Below, in pieces: positions 35,070-44,508 of a DNA stretch of 64,000 bases. Below the pieces are notes generated by a model. It saw only the letters and a program-made list of their open reading frames with translations, was not told the origin of the DNA and did no database searches. The stretch is from Streptomyces sclerotialus (GTDB lineage Bacteria > Actinomycetota > Actinomycetes > Streptomycetales > Streptomycetaceae). Both the position numbers and the translations under genes were made by a program. Location of the stretch: the NCBI RefSeq assembly GCF_040907265.1, contig NZ_JBFOHP010000002.1, forward strand, positions 1 to 64,000. The letters run 5' to 3'. Positions within the stretch are counted from its first letter, which is position 1; each line of letters starts with the position of its first letter.

Positions 35070-36374
35070 GTGTCGAAGACGACCCTTCCACGTGCCGCCG
35101 AACACTGTCGACCACCAGACGCCGAGACACTGCTCGCCCGGCCGTCCTGGCCTCTTCGTACCGGCGAGGAAGAGGCCCTGCTGCGCGGCAGGCGGGTCCT
35201 GGTGACCGGGGCCGGCGGCACCATCGGCGGCGCCCTCGCACGCAGAGCCGTCGACTGCGGGGCGGGCCCGGTCTTCCTGCTGGACCAGGACGAGTACGCC
35301 CTGCACAGCACGGTGCTGGCGCTGAACGGCAGGGGGTTCCACGAGGACGACCGTGCTCTGCTGGCGGACATCCGGGATGCGGCCAGGATGCAGCGGCTCT
35401 TCCGGCGGACCCGGCCGGAGATCGTCTACCACGCCGCCGCGCTGAAGCATCTGCCACTGCTGGAACGCAACCCGGCCGAAGCGGTCAAGACCAACGTGCT
35501 GGGCACCCAGAACCTGGTCGATGCCGCATTGCAGACAGGTGTCGAACGATTCACCCTCGTCTCCACCGATAAAGCTGCCGATCCGGCTTCGGTGCTCGGG
35601 GCGACGAAGCGTTTGGCCGAGGAGGTTCTACGGGCGGGCGCGGGGCAGGGTGCGCGACGCATCGCGTTCGCCTCGGTACGTTTCGGCAACGTCCTGGGCA
35701 GCCGTGGTTCCTTCCTCGGCACCGTGCTGGAGCAGCTGCGGCGTGGACTGCCGATCACGGTGACCGACCCCGAGGCGACCCGGTTCTTCATGTCCGTCTC
35801 GGAAGCCGTGTCCCTGCTGATCCAGGCATCGGCCATGGCGTCACATGGCGAGGTGTACTCACTGGACATGGGCGAACCGGTCCGGATCATCCAGCTCGTC
35901 GAGCGGCTGGCCGCCTTCCAGGGCATCAGCATGCCACCGGTCCGGGTCACCGGCCTGCAGCCGGGCGAGAAACTGCGCGAGGAGCTCGTCGGAACGCAGG
36001 AGCTGCGCAATCCAACCGCTCACCCACGCATCTGGAGCCTCGGCCTGAAGCCGGTACAGCCCGATCTGGCCCGGCGACTGGACGAACTGCGGGCCGCGGC
36101 CGAGCAGGGACACCGTAAGGCGCTCATCCGCACGCTCGGCGAACTCTTCGACACCTACCGGCCCCCGGCCGAGCCCCCTGCGCCACCGGCCGGCAGCACG
36201 ACACCGGCACCATGGACGGCCATCCGGCCGACCGGCGGCACTGCACCGCGGAAGGAACCGCCCCGGGCCCGGCAGGAGCTGATCCACGAACCGGGCAGCG
36301 TCACCTCCGCTCCGGCCGCGGTGCGCCCGGAGCGCACCATGGCTCCCGCCCCGGCCGCAGCAGCGGAGTGGTGA
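35070..36374 (+). CDS. CapD/FlaA1-type nucleotide-sugar dehydratase/epimerase
   Basis: A 434-residue extended SDR of the polysaccharide biosynthesis family. VLVTGAGGTIGGALARRA binds NAD(P), YHAAALKHLPLLERNPAEA is diagnostic of the CapD group, and STDKA followed by LGATKRLAEEVL supplies the M/L-x-x-x-K catalytic site. LQPGEKLREEL is the family C-terminal motif. It likely acts as UDP-GlcNAc 4,6-dehydratase or C5-epimerase to make the sugar precursor for the operon. The membrane domain of large CapD proteins is absent. A Pro/Ala-rich tail of about 70 residues follows. GTG 35070 has AAGGA 6 bp upstream. Confidence 0.83.
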   Translation: MSKTTLPRAAEHCRPPDAETLLARPSWPLRTGEEEALLRGRRVLVTGAGGTIGGALARRAVDCGAGPVFLLDQDEYALHSTVLALNGRGFHEDDRALLADIRDAARMQRLFRRTRPEIVYHAAALKHLPLLERNPAEAVKTNVLGTQNLVDAALQTGVERFTLVSTDKAADPASVLGATKRLAEEVLRAGAGQGARRIAFASVRFGNVLGSRGSFLGTVLEQLRRGLPITVTDPEATRFFMSVSEAVSLLIQASAMASHGEVYSLDMGEPVRIIQLVERLAAFQGISMPPVRVTGLQPGEKLREELVGTQELRNPTAHPRIWSLGLKPVQPDLARRLDELRAAAEQGHRKALIRTLGELFDTYRPPAEPPAPPAGSTTPAPWTAIRPTGGTAPRKEPPRARQELIHEPGSVTSAPAAVRPERTMAPAPAAAAEW

Positions 36375-36380
36375 CCGGTC

Positions 36381-37538
36381 GTGCCGGCCGCCCTGCTGAT
36401 CGCCATGGTGGTGCTCCCCGCTGCGGTGGCGGCCATCGATCTGCTGACGCCACTGTTCGCCGACCGGGAGCGCCTCGTCGACATCGGGCCGTGGACGCGG
36501 CCCTGCCAGGACTTCGAGGTCCTGGTGCCGATCTACGGAAGCATCTCGTACCTGGAGAACGTCGAGTTCCTGCGCCCCTACGGCAGTCGCGTGCTGCTGT
36601 GCACCACCGACTCCGAGACGGACGAGTTCTACACCGGTCTGATGTCGGTGGCTCGTGCGCACGGCTTCCGGGTGATGCGCCAGGAGGTCCGGGATGCCGG
36701 GCGGGTGACGGGCGGGCGTCGCCGGGTGTCCGGGACGGTGCGGGACTGTCTGATCAGGGAGGCCCTGCGCATCGTGCGAGCCCCGTACGAGGTCTGCATC
36801 GATGCGGACACCGTGACCAAGGAGCCGCTGGAGCTGCTGATGGGCGCTTTCCGGGACAGTGGCCGGGACTTCGCTTCGGTACGGTTGGTCCCGACCGGTA
36901 CGCCCGGACTGCTGCTGCGGTTGCAGAGACACGAATACCGACTGGCCATGCGACGTCGGATGACCCACCCGTGGATGGTCTCCGGGGCCTGCCACATCGC
37001 GCGTACCGAGGCACACCTCGCCATCATGGAGCGGCACTCGTTGTTCTTCCAGGGCAACGACGTGGAGATGGGCCTGCTGGGTGACGCGCTGGGCTACACC
37101 TCCACGCATCTGCGCACCGAGGTGCTGACCACCGTACCGGACGAGCTGGGCCCTTGGCTGCGCCAGCGGCTTGCGTGGGCGGGCGGCGAGTTCCGGGTAC
37201 TGGGCGTGAACGCCTTCGTGCTGCTCCGGCATCCGGGCGTGCTGCTGTACGGCCTGGGGATCACCATCGCGCTGACCCCGTGGCGGTGGAACTCCGTCGT
37301 GGCGTTCAGCTGGCCGCTGCTGTCCGTGTACCTGGTGTACGCGGGCATGCTGGCGGTGTGCGACCGGCGTCACCTGGACTGGACGTTGCTGTTCTATCCC
37401 CTCTACGCGGTGGTCAACGGGCTGGTACTGGTGCCCTTCGGGTGGATCTGGTACCTGAAGATGGCCGTTCAGGACAGGAATGCCGGTGTCATCCGGGTCG
37501 GTCCTCGTCCGGCAGCGGTCCGATCGGCCGGGCGATGA
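36381..37538 (+). CDS. Membrane-bound processive-type glycosyltransferase (GT2-like)
   Basis: A 385-residue protein. One N-terminal helix (LLIAMVVLPAAVAAIDLL) and three C-terminal helices (about residues 285-365) flank a GT-A-like domain. CIDADTVTKEPLELL holds the DxD metal site, QGNDVEMGLLGDALGY carries the acidic acceptor region, and LRQRLAWAGGEF is the Q-x-x-R-W-like motif typical of processive synthases such as hyaluronan and chitin synthases. It probably polymerises or transfers the sugar made by the upstream SDR at the membrane. It starts 7 bp after that gene and its stop overlaps the next start (ATGA), indicating one transcript. Confidence 0.8.
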   Translation: MPAALLIAMVVLPAAVAAIDLLTPLFADRERLVDIGPWTRPCQDFEVLVPIYGSISYLENVEFLRPYGSRVLLCTTDSETDEFYTGLMSVARAHGFRVMRQEVRDAGRVTGGRRRVSGTVRDCLIREALRIVRAPYEVCIDADTVTKEPLELLMGAFRDSGRDFASVRLVPTGTPGLLLRLQRHEYRLAMRRRMTHPWMVSGACHIARTEAHLAIMERHSLFFQGNDVEMGLLGDALGYTSTHLRTEVLTTVPDELGPWLRQRLAWAGGEFRVLGVNAFVLLRHPGVLLYGLGITIALTPWRWNSVVAFSWPLLSVYLVYAGMLAVCDRRHLDWTLLFYPLYAVVNGLVLVPFGWIWYLKMAVQDRNAGVIRVGPRPAAVRSAGR

Positions 37539-38539
37539 CGATGAGGGCCGGCATCCGCTGGGGCGGGCTGCTGCTGGCGTTCGTCCTGTCCCTCGCCGCG
37601 GTGAGCGCGACCGCTTGGCACGACCGGGTTCCGGAGGCCGCACGCGGGCACGTGGGGCAGCCGCAGGCCGTGCCGGGGCACCACGCGCCGGGGCCGGACA
37701 CCGGTCGTCCGGTACCCACCTCGTCCGCCGACTGGGACGAGGTGGGAAACCTCCTCGGCCGGCCGGGAAAGATCACGCCGGACAACCTCACCTACCGGGT
37801 CTTCTTTCCTCGCAGCGACCTCTCCGTCACCACCCTAGGCGTACAACTGGCCCTCGGCACGGACCTCACCAACTTCGCCGCCTTCACCGTGTACGCCGAC
37901 GGCCAGGTGATGATGATGGGTGATCTGGTGGTGACCGAGCAGGAGTTGGAGCCGGTGATCGATGCCATCCAGGCTGGTGATTTCGCCCAGCACGGCATCC
38001 ACAAGCACCTGCTCTCGTCCCGGCCCGCCCTGTGGTGGCTGCACTTCGACGGCATGGGCGGTGCCGGGTCACTCGCCCGGAGATTCATGTCCGTCCTGCG
38101 CGCCACCGGCACTCCCCTGGCCCCGACGCCCGCCGGGCGGCCGGTGACCGGCCTGGACACGGCAGGTATCAACACCGCCCTGGGATACAAGGGTTCCTCC
38201 CTTTTCGGTACCTACGTACTGGAACCCCCGCGTCGCGACACCTTCGCCCACCACCGCAGGGTGCTGCCTCCCGTCCCGGGCCCGGCGAGTTCACTGCGCT
38301 TCCAGCCCCTGCCGGGCGGCCGGGCACTGGCCAACGGGGACATCGCCGTACGGGAGCAAGAGGTGCAGCCCGTCCTCCGGGCCCTGCGTGCCGCTCGTAT
38401 CACCGTGGTCAGCATGCACAATCACTTCCTGGACATCAGGCCCTCCTTGTACTTCACCCACTTCTGGGCCGTCGGTGACGAGGTGCGGCTGGCCCGGGTG
38501 TTGCGGAAGGTTCTCGACCGGACGAACAGCCCACGATGA
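37535..38539 (+). CDS. Tandem DUF1259 protein with signal peptide
   Basis: A 334-residue protein. A signal-type hydrophobic segment (LLLAFVLSLAAVSATAWH) is followed by two DUF1259-like repeats. The first has ITPDNLTYRVFFPRSDLSVT, GDLVVTEQELEPVIDAIQAG and HKHLLSSRPALWWLHFDGMG. The second has ANGDIAVREQEVQPVLRALR and MHNHFLDIRPSLYFTHFWAV. The repeated H-x-H/N-H motifs look like metal-binding sites, but the function of DUF1259 is not established. The start overlaps the glycosyltransferase stop and the stop overlaps the next gene start (both ATGA), so it is translationally coupled in the operon and probably exported. Confidence 0.78.
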   Translation: MTMRAGIRWGGLLLAFVLSLAAVSATAWHDRVPEAARGHVGQPQAVPGHHAPGPDTGRPVPTSSADWDEVGNLLGRPGKITPDNLTYRVFFPRSDLSVTTLGVQLALGTDLTNFAAFTVYADGQVMMMGDLVVTEQELEPVIDAIQAGDFAQHGIHKHLLSSRPALWWLHFDGMGGAGSLARRFMSVLRATGTPLAPTPAGRPVTGLDTAGINTALGYKGSSLFGTYVLEPPRRDTFAHHRRVLPPVPGPASSLRFQPLPGGRALANGDIAVREQEVQPVLRALRAARITVVSMHNHFLDIRPSLYFTHFWAVGDEVRLARVLRKVLDRTNSPR

Positions 38540-39987
38540 CGGGCCCGCCGTTCCTGGACGCCCTGCGCCGCGCGCTGCCCGGCCGGGTGCTCGGCCGGGA
38601 CAACGTTCCCGGAGTCGACAACGGCCGAGTGCGGCTCACCCCCGCCTGTACCGTCCGCCCCGAGTCGGCCGAGGACATCGGGACGGCCCTGCGGTACGCG
38701 CGGGACGAGGGACTGCCGCTGACCGTACGGGGCGGTGGCCACAGCACCGCCGGGTACTGCCTCAACAGAACCGGCGTCGTCCTGGACATGTCGTCCATGC
38801 GGGGCGTACGGCTGGACGCCGACCGGCAGACCGTCCGGGTCGGCGGCGGGGCCCGCTGGCAGGACATCCACCCTCACCTGAGGGGCGACCGTCAGCGGCT
38901 CATTGCGGTCGGCTGCAGCAGCCCGCAGGTGGGGGTGGCGGGCGCGCTGCTGGGCGGCGGCTTGAGCTTCGCCTCCCGCGCACACGGCCTCGGCAGTGAC
39001 AATGTCACCGCGATCGAACTGGTCCTGGCGGACGGGGCCCGCACTCGTGTCGAAGAGCACTCCATCAGCCCGGCCGACCGAGAGCTGTTCTGGGCCTGCC
39101 GCGGTGGCGGGGGAGGCAACTTCGGCGTCGTCACCGCCATGGAACTGCGTCTGCACCGACCACGAACGGAACGCATGTTCGGCGGCCAGATCGTCTTTCC
39201 GTTGCAGCGGGCACCGGACATCCTGCCCTTGTACGGCGAGTGGACCGCAGCACTGCCCGACACACTGGCGGCGTACCTCCACATCAGCAACCGGCGAGAT
39301 ACCCGCGAACGCACCCGGCGGCTGTGGGCCATGACGATCACGGTGATTCACGACGGCGTCCGCGAGGAGGCCACCGAGCTGCTGCGCCCTTTGCTGACCG
39401 CCGGACCACTCCAGGCATGGTCGGCGACGGCGCCCCTGCACGACTGGGAGGCCCGGGTGGGGGCCGCGTCCGCCGTCGCGCACCGGCTCGCCTACATCCG
39501 CTCCGGCGTCCTGCCGGCCCGGGCCTTCACCCCGGACTTCGTGGACACTGTCTGCGACTTCATGCCCCGGTCCCCCTCACCGGAGTCCTTCTTGCTCTGG
39601 GTCCACACCGGGGGCCGGATGGCGAGAGCCCCGGTCGCAGGCGCCTACCCGCACCGCAGCAGCGGTTCCGTCTACGAGCTGAAGTCCATCTGGCGGGACG
39701 AGACCGCCGCGCGGGCGAACGTGACCTGGGCGTACGACTTCGGCGAGGCGCTGCGGCCCCACGGCACCGGCGCCTACGTCAACCAGCACGATCCGCTGCT
39801 GACGGGCTGGCGCACGGCGTACCACGGCCCGCACTACGACCGGCTGGTCGCCGTCAAACGACGGGTCGACCCCGCCCGCGTTCTGCGCTTCCCGCAGGCC
39901 ATCGGGTCCACCTACGAGCCTCCCGGTACCTCCCCTCCTGACCTGCATCTGCTGGATCCCGACCCCGCGCGCCTCCGTGGCCGGTGA
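38536..39987 (+). CDS. FAD-linked oxidase, berberine-bridge type
   Basis: A 483-residue PCMH-fold flavoprotein. VRGGGHSTAGYC carries the histidine usually bound covalently to FAD, and VGCSSPQVGVAGALLGGG supplies the second covalent Cys, giving a bicovalent flavin site. YVNQHDPLLTGWRTAYHGPH and the C-terminal VDPARVLRFPQAI belong to the BBE domain. Such enzymes oxidise sugars or secondary metabolites with oxygen. No signal peptide is evident. It is the last gene of the four-gene operon and may oxidise the terminal sugar of the product. Confidence 0.85.
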   Translation: MTGPPFLDALRRALPGRVLGRDNVPGVDNGRVRLTPACTVRPESAEDIGTALRYARDEGLPLTVRGGGHSTAGYCLNRTGVVLDMSSMRGVRLDADRQTVRVGGGARWQDIHPHLRGDRQRLIAVGCSSPQVGVAGALLGGGLSFASRAHGLGSDNVTAIELVLADGARTRVEEHSISPADRELFWACRGGGGGNFGVVTAMELRLHRPRTERMFGGQIVFPLQRAPDILPLYGEWTAALPDTLAAYLHISNRRDTRERTRRLWAMTITVIHDGVREEATELLRPLLTAGPLQAWSATAPLHDWEARVGAASAVAHRLAYIRSGVLPARAFTPDFVDTVCDFMPRSPSPESFLLWVHTGGRMARAPVAGAYPHRSSGSVYELKSIWRDETAARANVTWAYDFGEALRPHGTGAYVNQHDPLLTGWRTAYHGPHYDRLVAVKRRVDPARVLRFPQAIGSTYEPPGTSPPDLHLLDPDPARLRGR

Positions 39988-40140
39988 GCTGCCCCTATCG
40001 TCCGCGAATGTCTGCCCCGCGCACCACACCCTGCTCGGTCTGCGGGACCGCGGTGCGTCTCTCAACCGGAGCCTTCCGCCCTCCGGTACGTCTTCGGCCG
40101 CCCGGCCGGGTGACCGGGTGACCGAAGGCGTGACCAGGGG

Positions 40141-40389
40141 TCATTCCGCCATATGAGCAGCGCCCATCGGGAACGGGATGACGCTCGCTCCGTTGTAGAT
40201 GCCGCCTTTGCAGAGAGTCTCACGGGTGTAGGTGTTGCTGGACACGAGATGTCCGCCCCCAGTGATGCACTGGAGGGAGTCGACGGGATTGTCGTAGGGA
40301 TCGGCGGACGCGCCGGGCGCGGCAGTGAGAGCCACGCCGACCGCGGTCACGGCCGCGACGGCGAAGGACACGAGACGTTGACGTTGCAC
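40141..40389 (-). CDS. Small secreted protein, two Cys
   Basis: An 82-residue protein with a Sec signal peptide (RQRLVSFAVAAVTAVGVALT, cleavage near ASA-DPY) and a mature part of about 50 residues. The mature part has two Cys in LQCITGGGHLVSSNTYTRE and LCKGGIYNG, probably forming a disulfide. The GTG at 40389 has GGAGG in good position. I do not recognise the family; it may belong to the loose group of small secreted actinobacterial proteins also seen at 47560 and 48828. Confidence 0.6.
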   Translation of the reverse strand: MQRQRLVSFAVAAVTAVGVALTAAPGASADPYDNPVDSLQCITGGGHLVSSNTYTRETLCKGGIYNGASVIPFPMGAAHMAE

Positions 40390-40499
40390 AGGACCTCCAG
40401 GGTCCGGGAAGGGGTGTACCTTCCGCCTACGCTGCTGGGCCGCCGCCTTTGGTGCGCCCTGGACTCGTCCGTCCCAGTGACCGGACCAGGCTGACGCGG

Positions 40500-40712
40500 C
40501 TTCGAAGGCGGTGGTCAGGGTGTCGCCGGAGTGGCAGAAGCGGCAGCTCACGCCCGGGCCGGCAGGCTAGCCTGCGGTGTCCAGCAGTAGCCCGTCCAGC
40601 GGCCGGCCCATGAGCGCCGCGTACGTCCGGTGCGGCAGCGGGCCGGGCCCGAGGCGGGGCGTTGTGGTCGTGGCCGCAGCCCCGGCCGCGCAGCGGCTGC
40701 TCATCCCCGTTC
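40500..40712 (-). pseudogene. Second copy of the GGPLDG-type hypothetical, decayed
   Basis: The sequence 40519-40712 matches 6055-6340 over most of its length (for example TACGTCCGGTGCGGCAGCGG in both) but lacks about 120 bp internally. In frame it reads PHRTYAALMGRPLDGLLLD, then an early stop. It is a relic. Confidence 0.45.
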
Positions 40713-41356
40713 ACCCATCCAGCCTTCGCCCGTTCGGAGAGACGTCGGCACTGGTCTCGGCCACCGCCTCGGGCTGAACCAGGGGGCCATTCGGCGTGTC
40801 GTTGGTTCCCCCGCCCGCGCTGAACATACGCCCTGTGGTGAGCGACACCGGTCCCGGGAACTCGGACCTGGTTCCCCTTCATGGAGACGGGTGCGGCCGA
40901 GCCACCTCAACCAATCCGCGGCGCTTGACGATGACTCCGACCACGGAAGCGCGGACCACAGCGTTCGACTCTCGGCACGAGTGCGGTGAAGCTCCAGCTG
41001 GACGGCGGTGCGGTCTCCAGGGAACCGCTCTCACCTGACCCGTTGTGTGACGCTCGGACCCTGCCCCGTGGTAGGGGCCATGTCGTGTTCGGCGGCCCGT
41101 TCAAACTGATCACTACCCAGATTCGTCCATGCGTCTCGGCCTCTGCCACGACCTGGCTCAGCGCGCCATACTGATGGCACCGCAACACACTTCGGGAAAG
41201 CGCGTGGCGAGCCAACTGCACCGGTGGGCGCAACCGCCGCCGGAAGACGCGGCGTCACTTCGCCTTCTCGGTGCAACAGTCGTCGGCCCACTCACCGCGC
41301 GGATTTCTGGGATGCGGCCGGCGCAGGCATGACGTGCCGGTCCAGGAGCCACGGCG
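40713..41356. other. Intergenic region upstream of the STAND gene
   Basis: No gene with recognisable features is visible in 644 bp. Bases 40900-41130 are slightly less GC-rich and may hold the promoter of the STAND gene. Confidence 0.5.
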
Positions 41357-43858
41357 ATGAACGGCGAGGACGACCTCCGACCTACGAGCCTGCGACAGGA
41401 TGCGCGGGCCCAAGGCAGCGGTGAGGTGCAGCAGGCCGGCCGTGACCTGTTTCGGATCACCTATCTCGCGCCTGCCCCGTCACCACCGACGGCCCGGCAG
41501 TGCTTGCCGCGGGATACAGCCGCCTTCACCGGCCGCGACATCGAACTGAGGCAGCTGCTGGATGCTGCCGGACCGAACCACGTGGCAGCCGTCCATACGA
41601 TCAGCGGCATGCCGGGCGTAGGGAAGACCGCCTTGGTCACCCGGGCCGCCCACCTGCTGGCCGACCGCTTCCCCGACGGCCAGTTCTTCGTCGCCCTCAA
41701 GGCCCATACCTCCGGCCAGTCTGCCGCCGATCCCGCCGATGTCCTCACCACACTGCTTACCGCCCTCGGCATCGCCCCCGGTCGCATTCCGCCGTCGCTG
41801 GAGGGCCGCGCCGCGCTGTGGCGCGACCGGCTCGCCGACAAGCGGGCGCTGCTCGTCCTGGACGACGCAGCCGACCATGCGCAGATTGAACCTCTGTTGC
41901 CTGGCACCTCTCATTGCCTGACGCTGATCACCAGTCGGCGCCGTCTCATCGCCCTGGACGACGCGGACTTCCTGCCGTTGGACGTCCTATCCGACGCCGA
42001 GGCCGTCTCCCTTTTCACCCGACTCGCGCACCGCTCCCCCACCGCCCTCGAGCAACGGGCGGTCAGCGACATCGTGACGTGGTGCGGCTGCTTGCCGCTT
42101 GCCGTCGTCCTGCTCGCCGGGCGTCTCGCCCATCACCCCACTTGGACCATCGAGCAGTTCGCCGCCGACTTCGCCGCCACCAGACACCGGCTGGCCGATC
42201 TCGGCGCAGGCGACCGTACAGCCGCCGCAGCCTTCGACATGTCCTACCGCGACCTGCCGGCCGGCCGCCAACGCGTCTTCCGCGCTTTGGGCCTGCTTCC
42301 CGGCCCGGAAACCGATGCCCACGCCACCGCCGCCCTCACCGGTCTCTCTGTGTCTCAGGCCCGCCACGAGTTAGAAGCCCTCTACACCGACCACCTTCTC
42401 GATGAACCCGCCCCCGGCCGCTACCGCCTCCACCACCTACTACGCACCTATGCCCTCGACCAAGCCAGGCACGACCGAGCCGAAGACCGCGAACAGGCCA
42501 CCGAGCGACTCCTGAACTACTACGAACATGCCGCGGAGACCGCGGACCGCCATTTCGTACGTATGGCACGCTTTTGGGTTCCGCCCCCCTTCCGCCCCCT
42601 GGCCGCCATGCCAGACCTGACCACGCGCGAAAGGGCCCTTGACTGGATGCGTCAGGAGCTCCCCAACGTGCTGGCCTGCGTTGAGCACGCCGTCCTTCAT
42701 GGACAGGACCGCCACGTCATCCGTCTCACTGCCGGCTTCGCTGCCTTCCTCTACTTGGAGGGACTGTGGCCGCAGGCCGTGAAACTGCACCAGGCTGCCG
42801 CGGACGCCGCCAACCGGACCGGCAACCGTCACGACGAGGCCATGGCGATGTGGCAGCTGAGCGTTATGACGTATCTGATGGGAGACAGGCTGGCGGTGGA
42901 AGAGGCGCTGGCGCGCGCGTTGACGCTGTTCCGTGAGGCGAATGATGCGCAAGGCGAGGCGTACGTCCTGTTTCTGCTGAGTATCGTCCGGTACGAGGCT
43001 GGGGATATGTCAGGGGCGTTCCCACTGCTGGGGCGCGCGCTGACCACCTTCGGTGAGCTCAAGGACCGCCAGGGCGAGGCATACGGGCGTCTGTTGCTGG
43101 GGTTGATGCGGCAGCGAACGGGTGAGCTCAGGGCGACCTTCCGGCTGCTGGAGGAATCCCTCACACTGTTCGGCGACGTCGGGGACCGCCTCGGCGAGGC
43201 CGTCGTCATCCTGGAACTAGGCCATGCACAGGCGCTGGTCGGCGATCTGCCGTTGGCGGCCGAGCTGGAGGAACAGGCCCTTGCGCTGACCCGCGACCTC
43301 GGCAGCCGGATCGGCGAAGCGTATGCCCTCTGCAACCTGGGCCACATACGTGCTCTGGCGGGTGACCCGTCCGCGGCAGCCCAGTTGCTGGAGCAGGCTG
43401 TGGCGCAGCTCCGCGATCTCGGCGATCGCCGAGGCGAGGCGCACGCTCTGGGGAACCTGGGCCACGTACGGCAGCTGGCCGGTGACCACTCAACGGCAAC
43501 CCGACTACTGGAAGAAGCCCTGGCTCTGTCCCAGGAGCTCGGCAACCTCCATGAACAGGGCGAAGTACTCCTCCACATGGGTGCGCTGCGGGCCGAGACG
43601 GCCGGGGCCCTTGAAGCGCTCGATGTGTACCGGCAGGCGCTGCGGCTCGCGCGCCAAGTACGCAACCCTTTGCAAACAGCACGGGCACTGGAAGGCGCGG
43701 CCCGATGCCAAGTCGGTCACGGCGGCCATGAACCCGCGCTGGCCGACTTGCAGGAGGCAGTTTCGATCTATCAGCGCATCGGAGCTGCTGAAGCCGAACC
43801 GGCCGCCGAGTACCTGGCGACGCTGAGAACCCACATTCGCGGTGCTACCGACACCTAG
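41357..43858 (+). CDS. STAND NTPase with C-terminal TPR-like repeats
   Basis: An 833-residue signal-transducing ATPase. The first 50 residues (SGEVQQAGRDLFRITYLAP) are an effector-associated linker often seen in actinobacterial STAND proteins. The NB-ARC core follows: Walker A GMPGVGKT near residues 82-89, a Walker B-like LLVLDDAADHAQI, a TSRRRL sensor and a GCLPLAVVLLAGRL helix. Winged-helix and superhelical parts follow (MSYRDLPAGRQRVFRALGLL, RYRLHHLLRTYALDQAR). From about residue 490 there are seven or eight 40-residue TPR-like repeats of the GEAYALCNLGHIRALAGD type. There is no SARP DNA-binding domain. The role could be regulation or phage defence. Confidence 0.83.
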   Translation: MNGEDDLRPTSLRQDARAQGSGEVQQAGRDLFRITYLAPAPSPPTARQCLPRDTAAFTGRDIELRQLLDAAGPNHVAAVHTISGMPGVGKTALVTRAAHLLADRFPDGQFFVALKAHTSGQSAADPADVLTTLLTALGIAPGRIPPSLEGRAALWRDRLADKRALLVLDDAADHAQIEPLLPGTSHCLTLITSRRRLIALDDADFLPLDVLSDAEAVSLFTRLAHRSPTALEQRAVSDIVTWCGCLPLAVVLLAGRLAHHPTWTIEQFAADFAATRHRLADLGAGDRTAAAAFDMSYRDLPAGRQRVFRALGLLPGPETDAHATAALTGLSVSQARHELEALYTDHLLDEPAPGRYRLHHLLRTYALDQARHDRAEDREQATERLLNYYEHAAETADRHFVRMARFWVPPPFRPLAAMPDLTTRERALDWMRQELPNVLACVEHAVLHGQDRHVIRLTAGFAAFLYLEGLWPQAVKLHQAAADAANRTGNRHDEAMAMWQLSVMTYLMGDRLAVEEALARALTLFREANDAQGEAYVLFLLSIVRYEAGDMSGAFPLLGRALTTFGELKDRQGEAYGRLLLGLMRQRTGELRATFRLLEESLTLFGDVGDRLGEAVVILELGHAQALVGDLPLAAELEEQALALTRDLGSRIGEAYALCNLGHIRALAGDPSAAAQLLEQAVAQLRDLGDRRGEAHALGNLGHVRQLAGDHSTATRLLEEALALSQELGNLHEQGEVLLHMGALRAETAGALEALDVYRQALRLARQVRNPLQTARALEGAARCQVGHGGHEPALADLQEAVSIYQRIGAAEAEPAAEYLATLRTHIRGATDT

Positions 43859-44508
43859 TGAGGCATGTGCGAGCAGACGGTGCGGCAACCACAAGCCTCG
43901 AAGCCGGGCTTTGGACTCAGCTGACCCCTACGCTCGAACAACACGCTCACCGTTCCTCGACTTACCGCGACCCCGGCTGTGCCCCCCCGAAGCCTGTGAG
44001 CCAGAGCCGCACTGATGCGGCGTAACGTCCGACCAGAAGCGATGAGATGAGCACGGCGCGAAGGCGGCTGAGCGGTATCCACATGTGGACCAGCTGGCGA
44101 AGCCGGCCTTGTACATGCGGATTCCGTAGCGCTCGCGAACTTGCGCGCTTCCGTCCATGGTTGAGGCCGTGCGTGCGTTCCGCCGCTCACAGCGACAGCG
44201 CGGCGCTCATGTCCGGGCGAACGGCCGTGGACTTGCCCGGCTGGCGCGGTGACAGCTCGGCGGCAACAGGTCACCGCAGTGAACGGTATGCCTCTGGTGT
44301 TGTGGTGACCGTGGCCGCCGGAGAACCGCGCGCCCTGGAAGTCTCCGCCGCCGGAGGCAGCCCCGGTGAAGTTCAGGGAGCCCAGGAAGCCCAGGAAGCC
44401 CAGGCTGCGCCGCACCACATTGTCTCCGCCATGGGGCTTTGGAAGCGATCGCGAATAGTGCGGTTGATGGCGAGCCGGGCTTTCTCGCACGATGAGCGTC
44501 GCGCTCAG
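43859..44508. other. Intergenic region with 9-bp repeats
   Basis: No gene is supported in the 650 bp between the STAND gene and the LysR gene, which converge on it. Bases 44379-44410 hold three copies of AGCCCAGGA. Confidence 0.55.
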
